A stretch of 64,000 nucleotides of DNA from a virus, in IMG/VR virus record IMGVR_UViG_3300036719_002639, positions 1 through 64,000 of that record; one strand, given 5' to 3'. How positions within the stretch are numbered: the stretch's first letter is position 1; every line of letters starts with the position of its first letter. The translations under genes were made by a program, and so were the position numbers. Below are positions 1 to 9,700 of the stretch, piece after piece. The notes below the pieces were generated by a model. That model was not told the origin of the DNA. It saw nothing but the letters and a program-made list of their open reading frames with translations, and searched no databases.

Positions 1-545
1 TTAACACCTGTTAAATTATAAGTAATTGCATTTAAAGCACTTAGATTAACTGCTGTAAGATTTGTAACATATTCATTAGCAATATGTGCAATACCGCTTA
101 CAAATAAATCGTTCTGAGTTTGTAAATCACCTGCAATAGATACCCAACTATTTGAACTAATTGGTGCGTTGCTAATACTTAAATCATTAGAACCTGGTAC
201 TATAATAGGATGAATGTATATCCCAACGTCAGTACCTTCTACCTTAAATCCTGATAATTCTTGAACTAATATATTAACCTGATTAATTGTTGCAGAAATT
301 GCAGATAAATTACTTACTAAAAGTGTGTATGGATATGGAACAGTTACAATATTTCCAGAAAATGGTGAAATTGTGTTAGTGTCTATATCTCTTGCTGAAA
401 GTGTTGAACCTGCTGATAAAACCATATCACCACGCCAAGGATTATCATAAGAAGCAATGGGATCATATCCAGCATCTGGTATTGTTGGGTCTTTATATGT
501 TTGGTGCGAATATCTATGAAATTTATTATGAAATCTTGAACTCAT
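1..545 (-). CDS. partial phage structural (tail-associated) protein, N-terminal 181 residues
   Basis: The reading frame opens at ATG 545 and runs off the left edge without a stop. An AAAGGA ribosome site lies about 10 bases upstream and a late-type promoter (ACTAAATA, 620-627) lies 75 bases upstream. The N terminus is rich in His, Arg and Tyr. The rest is rich in Asn, Ser, Thr and Leu-Ser-Ala triplets, like the large tail proteins at 6.8-24 kb. It is most likely a further tail or fibre protein, inferred from composition and position; no domain is recognised in the visible part. Confidence 0.7.
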   Translation of the reverse strand, partial: MSSRFHNKFHRYSHQTYKDPTIPDAGYDPIASYDNPWRGDMVLSAGSTLSARDIDTNTISPFSGNIVTVPYPYTLLVSNLSAISATINQVNILVQELSGFKVEGTDVGIYIHPIIVPGSNDLSISNAPISSNSWVSIAGDLQTQNDLFVSGIAHIANEYVTNLTAVNLSALNAITYNLTGV

Positions 546-619
546 TTAAAACATCCTTTCAAGCCTCTACTAATGTAGGAACGGCAACATACCGCTACTA
601 ATATTAAAGCTGTTTTAAA

Positions 620-627
620 TATTTAGT
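620..627 (-). promoter_or_regulatory. late promoter ACTAAATA
   Basis: T4-type late -10 element on the minus strand, 75 bases before ATG 545. The implied leader contains a small hairpin (GTAG..CTAC) and then the ribosome site. Confidence 0.55.
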
Positions 628-635
628 AATCTATC

Positions 636-1421
636 TCAAGTTTTAGCAATATATTTCATACAATTGGCAATAGCCTGAATTTCCATATTCTTTCTAGCTA
701 CGTCTGTATAACTGGCAATATGTGGTGTTAAAACAGTATTTTTGAGTGTTTTTAATTTTCCTTCATATGGTTCTTGTGAAAAAACGTCTAAAATTGCTGT
801 CATAGCGGGATTATCAACCAAAATGTCAAATAAAGCTTCTTCGTCTATTATATCACCTCTCGATGTGTTGATTAAACATGCATCCTTTTTCATAAGGGAT
901 AATAAACGCTTGCCAATAAAATGATAATTACCTTTACACATCGGTATATGAATTGTTATAATATCAGAAGTGTGTAATAACCATTCTTTCGTACTGTTAG
1001 ATAAATCTGGTATAATATCATACACATTTATCTCACATCCAAATGGTAGTAATAAATAGTGTACTTTTGAACCTATATTACCATTCCCAATAATACCAAC
1101 AGTCAAAGACTTCAATTCTTTACCAATTTTCTTATTGTCCCAAGTAGATTCATTAAATTTCCTAATGTGATTAAGAATTTGGAATACAACATATTCAGCA
1201 ACGGCTTGAACTGGTGCATATGGTGTATTTTCTATCGCAATACCATGTTCTTTACAGTAATCTTCGTCAATATTGTCAATTCCACTACCTCTTCGTGAAA
1301 TAACCTTCAAATTTGGATATTGTGCTAATACTTCTGCATCATATTTCTCTATTCCAGCTAAAATTGCAAAGGTGAGATCATTTTTATGAGTTTCACCACC
1401 ATGTTTATCTATTTTAATCAT
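636..1421 (-). CDS. D-isomer-specific 2-hydroxyacid dehydrogenase (PGDH-like)
   Basis: NAD-dependent 2-hydroxyacid dehydrogenase, 261 residues. Visible features are the substrate loop SRRGSGIDNID (42-52), the Rossmann glycine motif GNGNIG (112-117) and the catalytic triad of this family: Arg188 in NTSRGD, Glu217 in SQEP and His234 in TPHIAS. All catalytic residues are present. The protein is shorter than typical family members (about 310 residues or more), with the loss at the N-terminal half of the substrate domain. It has no C-terminal ACT domain. It lies beside the surface-sugar operon and may feed sugar or serine metabolism, but the substrate cannot be read from sequence. A strong early promoter places its -10 only 7 bases before the ATG and no Shine-Dalgarno is visible, so the mRNA is probably leaderless. 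Confidence 0.85.
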   Translation of the reverse strand: MIKIDKHGGETHKNDLTFAILAGIEKYDAEVLAQYPNLKVISRRGSGIDNIDEDYCKEHGIAIENTPYAPVQAVAEYVVFQILNHIRKFNESTWDNKKIGKELKSLTVGIIGNGNIGSKVHYLLLPFGCEINVYDIIPDLSNSTKEWLLHTSDIITIHIPMCKGNYHFIGKRLLSLMKKDACLINTSRGDIIDEEALFDILVDNPAMTAILDVFSQEPYEGKLKTLKNTVLTPHIASYTDVARKNMEIQAIANCMKYIAKT

Positions 1422-1428
1422 GTTAATT

Positions 1429-1456
1429 ATTATATCAGAAAATCCTAAAAATACAA
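1429..1456 (-). promoter_or_regulatory. early sigma70-like promoter, TTGTAT-16-TATAAT
   Basis: The -35 TTGTAT is at 1451-1456 and the -10 TATAAT at 1429-1434, separated by 16 bases, with an extended TGA before the -10. The start codon at 1421 lies 7 bases after the -10, so transcription should begin at the AUG of the dehydrogenase gene. Confidence 0.7.
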
Positions 1457-1465
1457 CTATACTTT

Positions 1466-1473
1466 ACTAAATA
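1466..1473 (+). promoter_or_regulatory. late promoter ACTAAATA for HNH gene 1
   Basis: Late -10 element followed by ATTAT and then AGCAG. By T4 spacing (element at -13 to -6) the transcript starts at A1479, exactly at the first base of the conserved structured leader. The same arrangement recurs at 57437. Confidence 0.65.
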
Positions 1474-1477
1474 ATTA

Positions 1478-1571
1478 TAGCAGTAATCAAAGATGTTGAA
1501 GCATACTTTGAAACAAGTGGAGTGAATACTCGCTGTCCTGCTACAAAATTATTTATAAGGAGTGTATCATG
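1478..1571 (+). ncRNA. conserved structured 5' leader of HNH gene 1
   Basis: A 66-nt domain (1478-1543) is closed by TAGCAG / CTGCTA. It holds an inner hairpin with CAAAG / CTTTG ends and an ATG/CAT inner helix, plus a second hairpin, GAGT-GAAT-ACTC. It is followed by an AAGGAGT ribosome site before the start codon. A second copy at 57449-57538 keeps the outer helix and framework while the inner helices change with compensation. This suggests a cis-regulatory RNA; what it senses is not known. Confidence 0.6.
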
Positions 1572-2255
1572 TATCAAGAAACAAAAGTTTGTTCCACCTG
1601 TTCTCAACCTAAAACATTAGACAGTTTTTCAAAAAAGAAATCAGCTAAAGACGGATTACACCCTATTTGTAAATCGTGTACTAAAAGTTACAAAAAACAA
1701 TATTATATAACAAATTTAAAAACAATACAAGAAAAGCGAATAGTATATAATCAAGAAAACGTAGAAAAAAGAAAAGAACGAGATAATGAATACTATATAA
1801 AAAATCGTGATAAGCACATTGAAACTTCAAAACAATTTAGAAAAAATAATCCAAATTATATGAAACAATATCGAAAAGATAACGCCGAAAAAATAGCTAT
1901 AGATAAAAAGGCATACAAAGCTAATAAACTTAAAACCGATATTAATTATAAAATAACAGAATATTATAGAGCAAGGGTAAGATTAGCTTTAAAGAACAAT
2001 CAAAAAACTGGCTCAACTCTCGATCTTATAGGATGTACAATAGAAGAACTTAAAAATTATATACAGCCATTATTTAAACTAAACATGTCTTGGGATAATT
2101 ATGGTAAGAATGGTTGGCATATAGATCATATAATACCGTGTAGTTCATTTGACTTATCCGACCCAGAACAACAGCGTAAATGTTTTCATTATACTAATTT
2201 ACAACCGTTATGGTGGTATGAAAACTTAGAAAAGAGTGCTAAAATAATTAATTGA
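1569..2255 (+). CDS. HNH homing endonuclease (zinc-finger type), copy 1
   Basis: 228-residue free-standing HNH endonuclease. An N-terminal CxxC..CxxC zinc knuckle lies at residues 8-37. A Lys/Tyr/Asn-rich helical linker follows. The C-terminal nuclease has the family signature GWHIDHIIPCSSFDL and NLQPLWW. Paralogues lie at 24067-24723 and 57540-58145. It is on the plus strand, opposite to its neighbours, between two minus-strand genes, as expected for a mobile insertion. Its stop abuts the 3' end of the radical SAM gene. Expression should be late, from the promoter at 1466, through the structured leader. Confidence 0.9.
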   Translation: MYQETKVCSTCSQPKTLDSFSKKKSAKDGLHPICKSCTKSYKKQYYITNLKTIQEKRIVYNQENVEKRKERDNEYYIKNRDKHIETSKQFRKNNPNYMKQYRKDNAEKIAIDKKAYKANKLKTDINYKITEYYRARVRLALKNNQKTGSTLDLIGCTIEELKNYIQPLFKLNMSWDNYGKNGWHIDHIIPCSSFDLSDPEQQRKCFHYTNLQPLWWYENLEKSAKIIN

Positions 2256-3764
2256 TTATCGTAGATTATTCCAATACTCTACCATTAAATTTTTATATAC
2301 CATATCATCTGTTTCAGCTAATTTGATTTCGTCCCAACGATCCTTATCAAATCTAACATACATAGGAAAGGTTCTCAATAGCCCCACAACGTCTTTTGGT
2401 GGTAGTTGTGGCATGTTGAGATAGATGGAGATGTGGAAGCCACCATAGGGCATATTCAAGTACTCATCTAAATTAAAATATCCCTTCTCTAAACAATACT
2501 TTTGTAAGTCTGTACCACCTGTAGGAACGTATGTAGAAATAACTTGATTAACGTCATTAGACCAATTTGTTATTTGTCTATTTAATTCTATGGTGTCAAA
2601 TACCATTTCTCTAGTCTCATCTGGTAAACCTATGATATTATTTGTTGTAAATTTTATGCCATTTAATTTTAATATATTAGCAGATCGTAAAAATTGATCG
2701 TTGGTAAAGCGTTTATTTAATATATTCATTCTATATTCTTCATTACCAGATTCAAGACCAATTGAAATTCTACTACAACCCATTTCCTTTAAAATTGCTG
2801 TATTTTCTTCTGTAATATTTTCACTACGTGCCTCACACCAAAACGGTATATTGAATTGTTTGTAAAATTCTGCAAATTCCTTAACATGTTCATCAGATCG
2901 TGCAAAGAAGGTTTCAGAAGAGAAATAAATGAATTCTGGTTTATGTTTATTGATCTGGTATGTCAATTCTTCTTTAATACGATCAATGTTCTTAACTCTG
3001 CCATATTTATGTCCACCCTCTTTGTAAATTCGTTTAAGTTGTGGTGCTGAACAATATGTACAATTATATGGGCAACCTATATCGAACCAGAAGGGTAGAA
3101 TCTTCAACATCTTTCCAAACATTGGTCTATAGTGGCGTTTAGGTTCAAATAGGTCAAAATCATCAAATGGAATGGTATTAATGTCGATTGGTGGACGCAT
3201 GGGGTTTTTGTGTATATTATTTGGATATGTAGCATCTTTAACCCATAAATTTTTAATATTATAAACCTTGTTTCCTTGTTGTTTTTCTATAATCTGGCAC
3301 AATTCGTAAAGAGCTTCATATCCCTCTCCAATACATATAGAATCTACATCAGGGTTAGCTATGGCGTGTTCAGGAAAAAATGTTGGATAAATACCACCCA
3401 TTATAATATGTAATTCTGGATATCTATCATGAATATTCTCAATAAGACTTTCAGCAATCTTATGTGTGAAATCATTACAAGAAATAGCCAATACATCTGG
3501 TTTAAAATCCTCTAACTTATTCACAAAATCTTGATGCATGTCTGTGGTCTTATATCCTACATCAGCGTCAGAGAATTTAAATGGTTTGTTCTGACAGATT
3601 TCTACACGCATTTCATCAGCACTTTTTTCCATGATCTTATAAAAGGTTGTATCAAATAAATCAACTTCTACACCACGCTCTTTAAGATGAGCTGACATAC
3701 TGGTAATGGCTGTAGGGATAACCATCATTAGAGGTAAGTTAGGATATAGGAATAAGACTTTCAT
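2256..3764 (-). CDS. B12-binding-domain radical SAM enzyme
   Basis: 502 residues when started at ATG 3764, which overlaps the previous stop as ATGA and follows a GGTGG ribosome site. The first 150 residues look like a cobalamin-binding fold (MKVLFLYP start, MGGIYPTFFPEHA, IGEGYEAL). The radical SAM core has the cluster motif C231-x3-C235-x2-C238 (GCPYNCTYC), followed by RISIGLESGN and NIIGLPDET. This is the P-methylase/MiaB-like class that typically methylates or rearranges unactivated carbons. It is the last gene of the five-gene sugar operon, so a modified surface sugar is a reasonable target by inference. The B12 fold is judged from pattern, without a visible DxHxxG. Confidence 0.85.
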   Translation of the reverse strand: MKVLFLYPNLPLMMVIPTAITSMSAHLKERGVEVDLFDTTFYKIMEKSADEMRVEICQNKPFKFSDADVGYKTTDMHQDFVNKLEDFKPDVLAISCNDFTHKIAESLIENIHDRYPELHIIMGGIYPTFFPEHAIANPDVDSICIGEGYEALYELCQIIEKQQGNKVYNIKNLWVKDATYPNNIHKNPMRPPIDINTIPFDDFDLFEPKRHYRPMFGKMLKILPFWFDIGCPYNCTYCSAPQLKRIYKEGGHKYGRVKNIDRIKEELTYQINKHKPEFIYFSSETFFARSDEHVKEFAEFYKQFNIPFWCEARSENITEENTAILKEMGCSRISIGLESGNEEYRMNILNKRFTNDQFLRSANILKLNGIKFTTNNIIGLPDETREMVFDTIELNRQITNWSNDVNQVISTYVPTGGTDLQKYCLEKGYFNLDEYLNMPYGGFHISIYLNMPQLPPKDVVGLLRTFPMYVRFDKDRWDEIKLAETDDMVYKNLMVEYWNNLR

Positions 3765-4291
3765 AGTCCACCTGAACAACTATCAACATATTCTACACGA
3801 TCACATGGAGCATGACCAATAAGATATCTACTAGGTGAATCTTCGTGACCATCATCATAATCAGCATCCCATCTTTGTTTTCCTGAAACTGAACCACATC
3901 TTTTACTAAACTCTTCGTCTGTTAATAATTTATCGGGATTTAATTCTTTATTAAATTCAAACTTCCATATAAATTTTGATTGATGTAAATCATTTTCTCT
4001 CATTGGTTTTATGTCCGTATCAGTAACATATCCTTCAAAATTATTATCACAACATGTATGAAATTTTCCAATAATTATAAATTTGCCATTTTCAATAGCC
4101 TTTTTACAATTTTCATATGTTTGATATTCAAGATTTCCTTCATTATAAATATCATCACCATATTTCTTATAAAAATACTTGGTCAATTCAGCAACAGAGT
4201 TAATTGTTATTCCATTTTCTTCTAAATCAATACATACGTTGATATTAATTTTAGTTGATTTGTTACACGCTACTATATAATTACTGTTCAT
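3761..4291 (-). CDS. unknown protein in sugar operon
   Basis: 176 residues, joined to both neighbours by ATGA overlaps (4288-4291 and 3761-3764), so it is translationally coupled within the operon. It is rich in acidic residues and cysteine and includes a CC pair in FHTCCDNNF. The C-terminal part (about 130-176) has RCGSVSGKQRWD and a DSCSGG tail. I recognise no family. Position suggests a role linked to the glycosyltransferase or the radical SAM enzyme. Confidence 0.75.
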   Translation of the reverse strand: MNSNYIVACNKSTKININVCIDLEENGITINSVAELTKYFYKKYGDDIYNEGNLEYQTYENCKKAIENGKFIIIGKFHTCCDNNFEGYVTDTDIKPMRENDLHQSKFIWKFEFNKELNPDKLLTDEEFSKRCGSVSGKQRWDADYDDGHEDSPSRYLIGHAPCDRVEYVDSCSGGL

Positions 4292-5106
4292 TTAGTTCCT
4301 TTCAATAATTCGTCTTGATACATATACCAAAGTTCTACATAATGTTTAGAGTGATCATTTAAACAAGATTTGAATAATATATCATAAGTTGTGTTATTGT
4401 CAATTAGTTTCTTTAATTGATTAGGTTTCGGTCCACAAAAATGTATGATACTTGCATCACGATTAACACCAAAGAAACTATGCCAATTATTCTCTAATCC
4501 GATATCAGTTACCAATCCTTTAAAAAAGGTGTTATAGGCACCCTGAGTGGTTGTATCCCCTATGGCAAATGTGTAATCACTTTCAATATAAAACTTCTTG
4601 AAGTCTTCATGGTATTTTTTATATTCATGTATATTGAAAAGCATCACACCGTTGTTAAAGAAATCATCTTCTCTCGTGGCAACACCTAGTGGAGTTTTAA
4701 CAAGAGGAAAAACAGGGTCTTTCAAAAACATTACATCACAATCACAATATAACACATATTCTTCATCTGGAAATAAATCGGGTATATCCATTCTCATACT
4801 TTCAGTGATAATGAATGTTTTATTGTAATATTCGGGATAATGTTTATACATATCTTCGATGTATTTATTTTTGCATTGTATTTTATTAAAATCAAAGTGT
4901 TTTATCTGTTTGATAAATGATAACTCATGATAGATTATTGGTATGTCGTTATCTTCTAACCATCCTGTTGTTCGGTCTTGATAACCATCCCAAATTACAA
5001 CAGGTTCAAGTGTTGTATTGACTTTTAAGGAGTTTATTGCAACCTTTAAAAGATTGTGTGACGAATAGCTATTGTAATCGCTGTTAGTTGTGAATACTAC
5101 TTTCAT
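4288..5106 (-). CDS. GT8-like glycosyltransferase
   Basis: 272 residues from the coupled ATG at 5106. The GT-A fold signatures of family GT8 are visible: the metal-binding DxD (Asp122, Asp124 in YCDCDVMFLKD), NNGVMLFN (151-158) and the C-terminal HxxGxxKP motif (HFCGPKP, 222-228). It should transfer a hexose from a nucleotide sugar in the cytoplasm. It lies in an operon with a cytidylyltransferase-like and an MptE/GT42-like protein, which suggests modification of phage or host surface glycan. An alternative start at 5127 is in frame but lacks the ATGA overlap. Confidence 0.85.
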   Translation of the reverse strand: MKVVFTTNSDYNSYSSHNLLKVAINSLKVNTTLEPVVIWDGYQDRTTGWLEDNDIPIIYHELSFIKQIKHFDFNKIQCKNKYIEDMYKHYPEYYNKTFIITESMRMDIPDLFPDEEYVLYCDCDVMFLKDPVFPLVKTPLGVATREDDFFNNGVMLFNIHEYKKYHEDFKKFYIESDYTFAIGDTTTQGAYNTFFKGLVTDIGLENNWHSFFGVNRDASIIHFCGPKPNQLKKLIDNNTTYDILFKSCLNDHSKHYVELWYMYQDELLKGTK

Positions 5107-5804
5107 AATACATTCTTCAATTGCCAAGGTGAATCCAATTCCATTATACCGTAAGCTTGGACATAAGGCATAATCTTCTTACCTAGCCATGTGAACGGTG
5201 GTATGCCATTATTAGCTACAAGCACATCACGTTTCACTATCCAAAATCCGCCATTAAAGAAATACGTATCTTCAAATGCATTCTTATCATTTAGGTCTAC
5301 TTTATTCTCTTTAATAACATCTGGATCAATCCAATTTTTTAATGATCCATTAACATCTTTATATGCTCTGAAAGGATTAAACATATTGAAACATGAGACA
5401 GACACACAAGAATCGAATGTAGGACGCTCCATTAAACTGTGTGTTGCTGAACTTAAAGATTGAGGTGTTGCCCCACCACGACAATTTCCTAATAATATTG
5501 TTAAATAATCAAGTTTTCCGTGAATTTTTTCAATAGCTTCCAATCCTTGTAAAATAGCTTCATAGTGATGATTACCATCCTTTTTGTATTTAGAAGTATC
5601 TTCTTTAATAAATTGTTTAGGTGGCACAATTAGTTCATCATAATCATAGTCAGTAATTACATATACTTGATCATAAATTCCACTTAACCATGCGGCACGT
5701 AGATTATATTTATACAACTGGATGCCATCACTTGTTACTGCTAAATTCTTATGTGGGATACTTTTACTCTTAGCACTTATTGTTTGTAATGCACAATGTT
5801 TCAT
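5103..5804 (-). CDS. acylneuraminate/CMP-sugar cytidylyltransferase-like protein
   Basis: 233 residues. The N terminus has the nucleotidyltransferase pattern SKSIPHKNL, followed by a Rossmann-like strand and YVITDYDYDE, which parallels the STD.EI segment of CMP-sialate and CMP-KDO synthetases. The central region has a small-residue acceptor loop and DSCVSVS, and the end has FNGGFWIV and ELDSPWQL. The catalytic GSKG-type loop is altered (SAKSKS), so activity on CTP is not certain. It is coupled by ATGA overlap on both sides. With the neighbouring GT42-like protein it could make and transfer a nonulosonic-acid-type sugar. Confidence 0.7.
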   Translation of the reverse strand: MKHCALQTISAKSKSIPHKNLAVTSDGIQLYKYNLRAAWLSGIYDQVYVITDYDYDELIVPPKQFIKEDTSKYKKDGNHHYEAILQGLEAIEKIHGKLDYLTILLGNCRGGATPQSLSSATHSLMERPTFDSCVSVSCFNMFNPFRAYKDVNGSLKNWIDPDVIKENKVDLNDKNAFEDTYFFNGGFWIVKRDVLVANNGIPPFTWLGKKIMPYVQAYGIMELDSPWQLKNVL

Positions 5805-6748
5805 AATTCCTTTTCAAGTGTCGATTTTCGAAACGTATCTAGTTTACTACCTTCTGTACAATTTACAATATCTAAATCCAACTGATAAATTTCGATCATA
5901 TTTTTCAACAAATCAAATGATTCTAGCTGAATTGCGGTTAAAGTGTTTCTGTCACAGGTATGGCAGATTCTATGTTTGGTGTTATATTCCTTGTTGTGGA
6001 AATAGTTATCAAACCAGAATGTTTTTGATGTATCAACAATATCATTATTCACTTCAAAATTAAAATCAAATCCTAATAATATGATCTTCTTATATCCCAT
6101 CAAATAACCAATTAACGATGCAAAATAACCTGAGTTACCCCCAACATTCACAAAATTATCGAAACTTGTAGGTGGTATCCAACCCACATTAAATCTTGGC
6201 AACGCTATGTAATCCCCACTATCGATGGGAATACCTTCTATTAATTTATAAAATCCTAAAGCGTTTAATTTTTTATATTCTTTCCATAAAGGATTTTCTA
6301 ACACTTTGGACATCTTACGTATAATTTCTTCTTGGGTGTATTTTTCCGATAACATTTCTCTAAGGTAAATAAGCTCAGTCATTAAAGGGTATGTAAATTT
6401 TGTTGTATCAAATTTAACATCTGTTGGTTGAGTTGGTGTAATAAACTGAATTTTATCGTAAGTCTCTTTATCTGGCATGTTTTGAAATAAATCCGTAGAA
6501 TATTGTCGATTGATTATACAAAAGAATTTATCACATTTTAGGTAATTATTTTTGATGAATCCTAAGACTTCGGTTTTATCCCAAAATTTATAGTCATAAG
6601 TAAGAAATCCAAAATATTTAGGAAACCAATTAAGTTCTTGGTATCTAATGAAGGCACCATTTAATCCAAATGTGTCGTAATTAGATAATGTATTTAAATC
6701 GATGTTTGCTAGGGATTTTCCATTACCTAAAATTATAAGTGTTTTCAT
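5801..6748 (-). CDS. MptE/GT42-like (DUF115) protein, first gene of sugar operon
   Basis: 315 residues. The start LIILGNGKSLANID resembles the nucleotide-sugar loop of GT42 sialyltransferases and MptE-like DUF115 proteins. The second signature GGNSGYFASLIGYLMGYKKIILLGFDFN (about 195-225) is typical of that superfamily. A cluster with HRICHTCDRN follows. It may transfer a CMP-activated sugar made by the next gene; this is an inference. An early promoter sits just upstream, with its -10 7 bases before the ATG and no Shine-Dalgarno, so the operon mRNA is probably leaderless. Confidence 0.75.
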   Translation of the reverse strand: MKTLIILGNGKSLANIDLNTLSNYDTFGLNGAFIRYQELNWFPKYFGFLTYDYKFWDKTEVLGFIKNNYLKCDKFFCIINRQYSTDLFQNMPDKETYDKIQFITPTQPTDVKFDTTKFTYPLMTELIYLREMLSEKYTQEEIIRKMSKVLENPLWKEYKKLNALGFYKLIEGIPIDSGDYIALPRFNVGWIPPTSFDNFVNVGGNSGYFASLIGYLMGYKKIILLGFDFNFEVNNDIVDTSKTFWFDNYFHNKEYNTKHRICHTCDRNTLTAIQLESFDLLKNMIEIYQLDLDIVNCTEGSKLDTFRKSTLEKEL

Positions 6749-6755
6749 TCTTATT

Positions 6756-6783
6756 ACTTTAGCATAATTTTGTCGGAAGTCAA
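6756..6783 (-). promoter_or_regulatory. early promoter, TTGACT-16-TAAAGT
   Basis: The -35 TTGACT is at 6778-6783 and the -10 TAAAGT at 6756-6761, with 16 bases between and TGC as the extended -10. ATG 6748 follows 7 bases after the -10. It drives the sugar operon independently of the tail genes upstream. Confidence 0.7.
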
Positions 6784-9700
6784 TTAAATGTGTTGTAAAA
6801 TATTCAACATATTATTATGAAGTTGAGCGATACATCTATTAAGTACATCAGATGTAACCAACTCATTTACGCCTACAAACATATTATCCTTTGAGGTTAA
6901 ATACATTGATGCATATTCTTCTGGTGTGTAATTAGTTATGACAATTTCCGCTATACCATTTCCATTGGTCACATATGATACACTACCCAATAAACATCTA
7001 CGGAATAATTCGATATTATCCCAAAAACGTTTAAATGATATGTTACATACCCAATCCTGTATGTATTCATTTTTATTCACTAATAAATCAGATATATCCC
7101 ATTTTACATTATTAAATTCACTGAATAAACTGTTATTGACCACGTTTACATCAAAATATTGCAATATATTCTGTGTATTAGCGACATACAAGGAATTATT
7201 TTCATCGTGATATATTGAGTTAAAGTTGGCGTTAGCAATTTCACGACCAATGATACCTGCATATTTTCCATTCTCTTGAATTTTGATAATACATGTAGGA
7301 CAAGCAACATATAAGAATCCGCTGTTATACATATTCTGGATTTTTAGTGGTACGTTATTATCAGGATTGGTATAACTATAGCTATTAATAAATACGCCTT
7401 CGTAAGTGTATTTATATACCTTGGTCTTAGTTAATACATGGATATCATTCTGTGTATCAAAAGCAATACTGATAATACCATCAGTTTCGGGGGTAGTTCC
7501 AGTTATTTCAGTTGGTAATAAAGTTTGTAACCAACTTCCAGTTCGTGTATACTTTTTAATCGCAATATTATTCGTGTCAACAATCCATACGTTATCCTGT
7601 AAATCAATAACCAAATCGTTAGGATTATTAAACTTCATCTTAGAGTTTTTGCCACCAAGTCCACCCCATTCATACAAGAACTTAGAAATAACTACATCAG
7701 ATTCCTTATAAGCATCAAATACCAATACTCGGTGTTTTGGTGCGTCTAATATGTAGATTCTGCCAGTAGAGTCTACATCAACAGCTTTTGCTTCGGCTAT
7801 CGCATCATCAATAGTTTTATTCGTAATTTTATGTAGTAATGGTGGATTCAATCGCATATCAAATAATTCTACCTTATTTGTATCAGCCACGTATAAGATA
7901 TTATTCTTAGCAACAACATCATTAATAGCTGATAATGTAGCATCACTTAATGATGTTGTCAAGTCATGATAATTTGGATAATCAACAATATTCCAACCAA
8001 ATTTAACATAATTATCGTCATTGTATGATCCTAACCAACCAATAAAATCAATAGGTGGTAAGCTATAGAATTTGGTCATGTTAATCATGTATTCCATATT
8101 GCTATTCATTCGGTTAATAGAATTATTGAAATTGTCAGCGACACCCCACTCATTGATAGGAATTTTCACTTGTTCCAAAGTATATGGTAAGGTTAATTCT
8201 TCTGTACCAAAGACTCTAGTAATATTAGGATCATATTCTGGATATGTTGATAAAATTGTTATGGCATTATAAATGGTGTTGGTATAGGTCTGACCACCAG
8301 ATAATTCACCCGTAATACCAAAATTGAATGTTCCTTCAATTGGATAAGCAGATATAAGAAAATCGCTGTAATCTGTTCTATGATAATAACTACTATTACC
8401 GTCAAAGAAACTAAATCCAGTTAATAAATTTGATGATAGCGTATTGTTGAAGATGTAAATATCCTCACCAATGATGCCGTATCTATGTCGTGGTGTAAAT
8501 GATAATACAGGAGCCACTATGTAATTAATATTAACACTTGTTATTTCAGTAGTCGAATTTGTACCCCAATCATTAGGCGCAAATGTGTTAGGAATTGATG
8601 TATCAGAATCTCTTTTTATAGTTAATACCAATGGAGTTGTTGTGCCATATTTCAATGTTCCCATTAAATCGTCTGTATAACCTACAACTAAATTTGTACT
8701 GAAATCATCATCAGTACCAGTAATCGTCCATTTCAATGTTGATAAGAACCATTGTGAGACTCCATAAGCTTCATACAACGGAGTACTTGCTGGAAAACTA
8801 ACTGATTTAGTAGCAGTGATAGGATATGTAGTGGTGATAATAATGTTATCACTATATGAATTAATTTGGAGTGTAGGTGTATCATATGCTAATAACTTCA
8901 TATTCTGAAAATATATGCTGCTGTTATCAGTTTCTTTTGTATTCGGATATGACATCGTAACACCATTAATATCACTATTGAAGGTTTCTGGCATCAATGG
9001 TGGTAATTCATCATTATGTAAACGTAACTTGATAGGTAAACCTGATGTTGGTGTCGTTGTAGATGTTGTAATATTTATCGCAGGTTTATTAGTCATTGTG
9101 AAAATTAATGGACTATTATCAACATACCAATTGTACGTTGGTGCAGTTGTATCACTTGCAGATAAATAGAATATTTCGGTATGATCAACATCATAGCTTG
9201 ATACACCATTTGTAGCGGTTATAACTGATGATGTATTAATAACTTGAGTTGTATTAGATGTAAATACATACTTAGGCCAAACAACAAAATCAGCACTTAA
9301 AAAGGATGTTACGAAATGAAGATTGATATCAGCTTCAAAATCATGTGATGATAACCAGTTTGATGCAGACACACCAGTTCTGAATAATTTTATTGTTGAT
9401 AGTGCAGCCGTTGCATTATTACAAACAATACTTGATGATTGTGCAGTAGTTGTTCTTCCGTCACCATATTCAATCAATCGAGTACCTGATACAATTGGAT
9501 TATTACTAAACCAAGAATTATCATATGTGCTCAACACATAAGAAGTACTTTTCTCTCTGTACATATCTGTGATAGCTGAACTATTTTCATAATTTGTTCG
9601 TAAATTTAAATTGACACTTGGGAATGTATCGATAATAACATTTCTGTTGGCTGATGCTGAATACACATAAGCTTCTGGATCGTTATAATTGTTAAATGAA

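Noticed and set aside
1549-1556. TATTTATA at 1549 as a minus-strand late promoter for the dehydrogenase
   Set aside because: It lies within the leader and ribosome-site region of the plus-strand HNH gene, and the dehydrogenase has a much closer early promoter.
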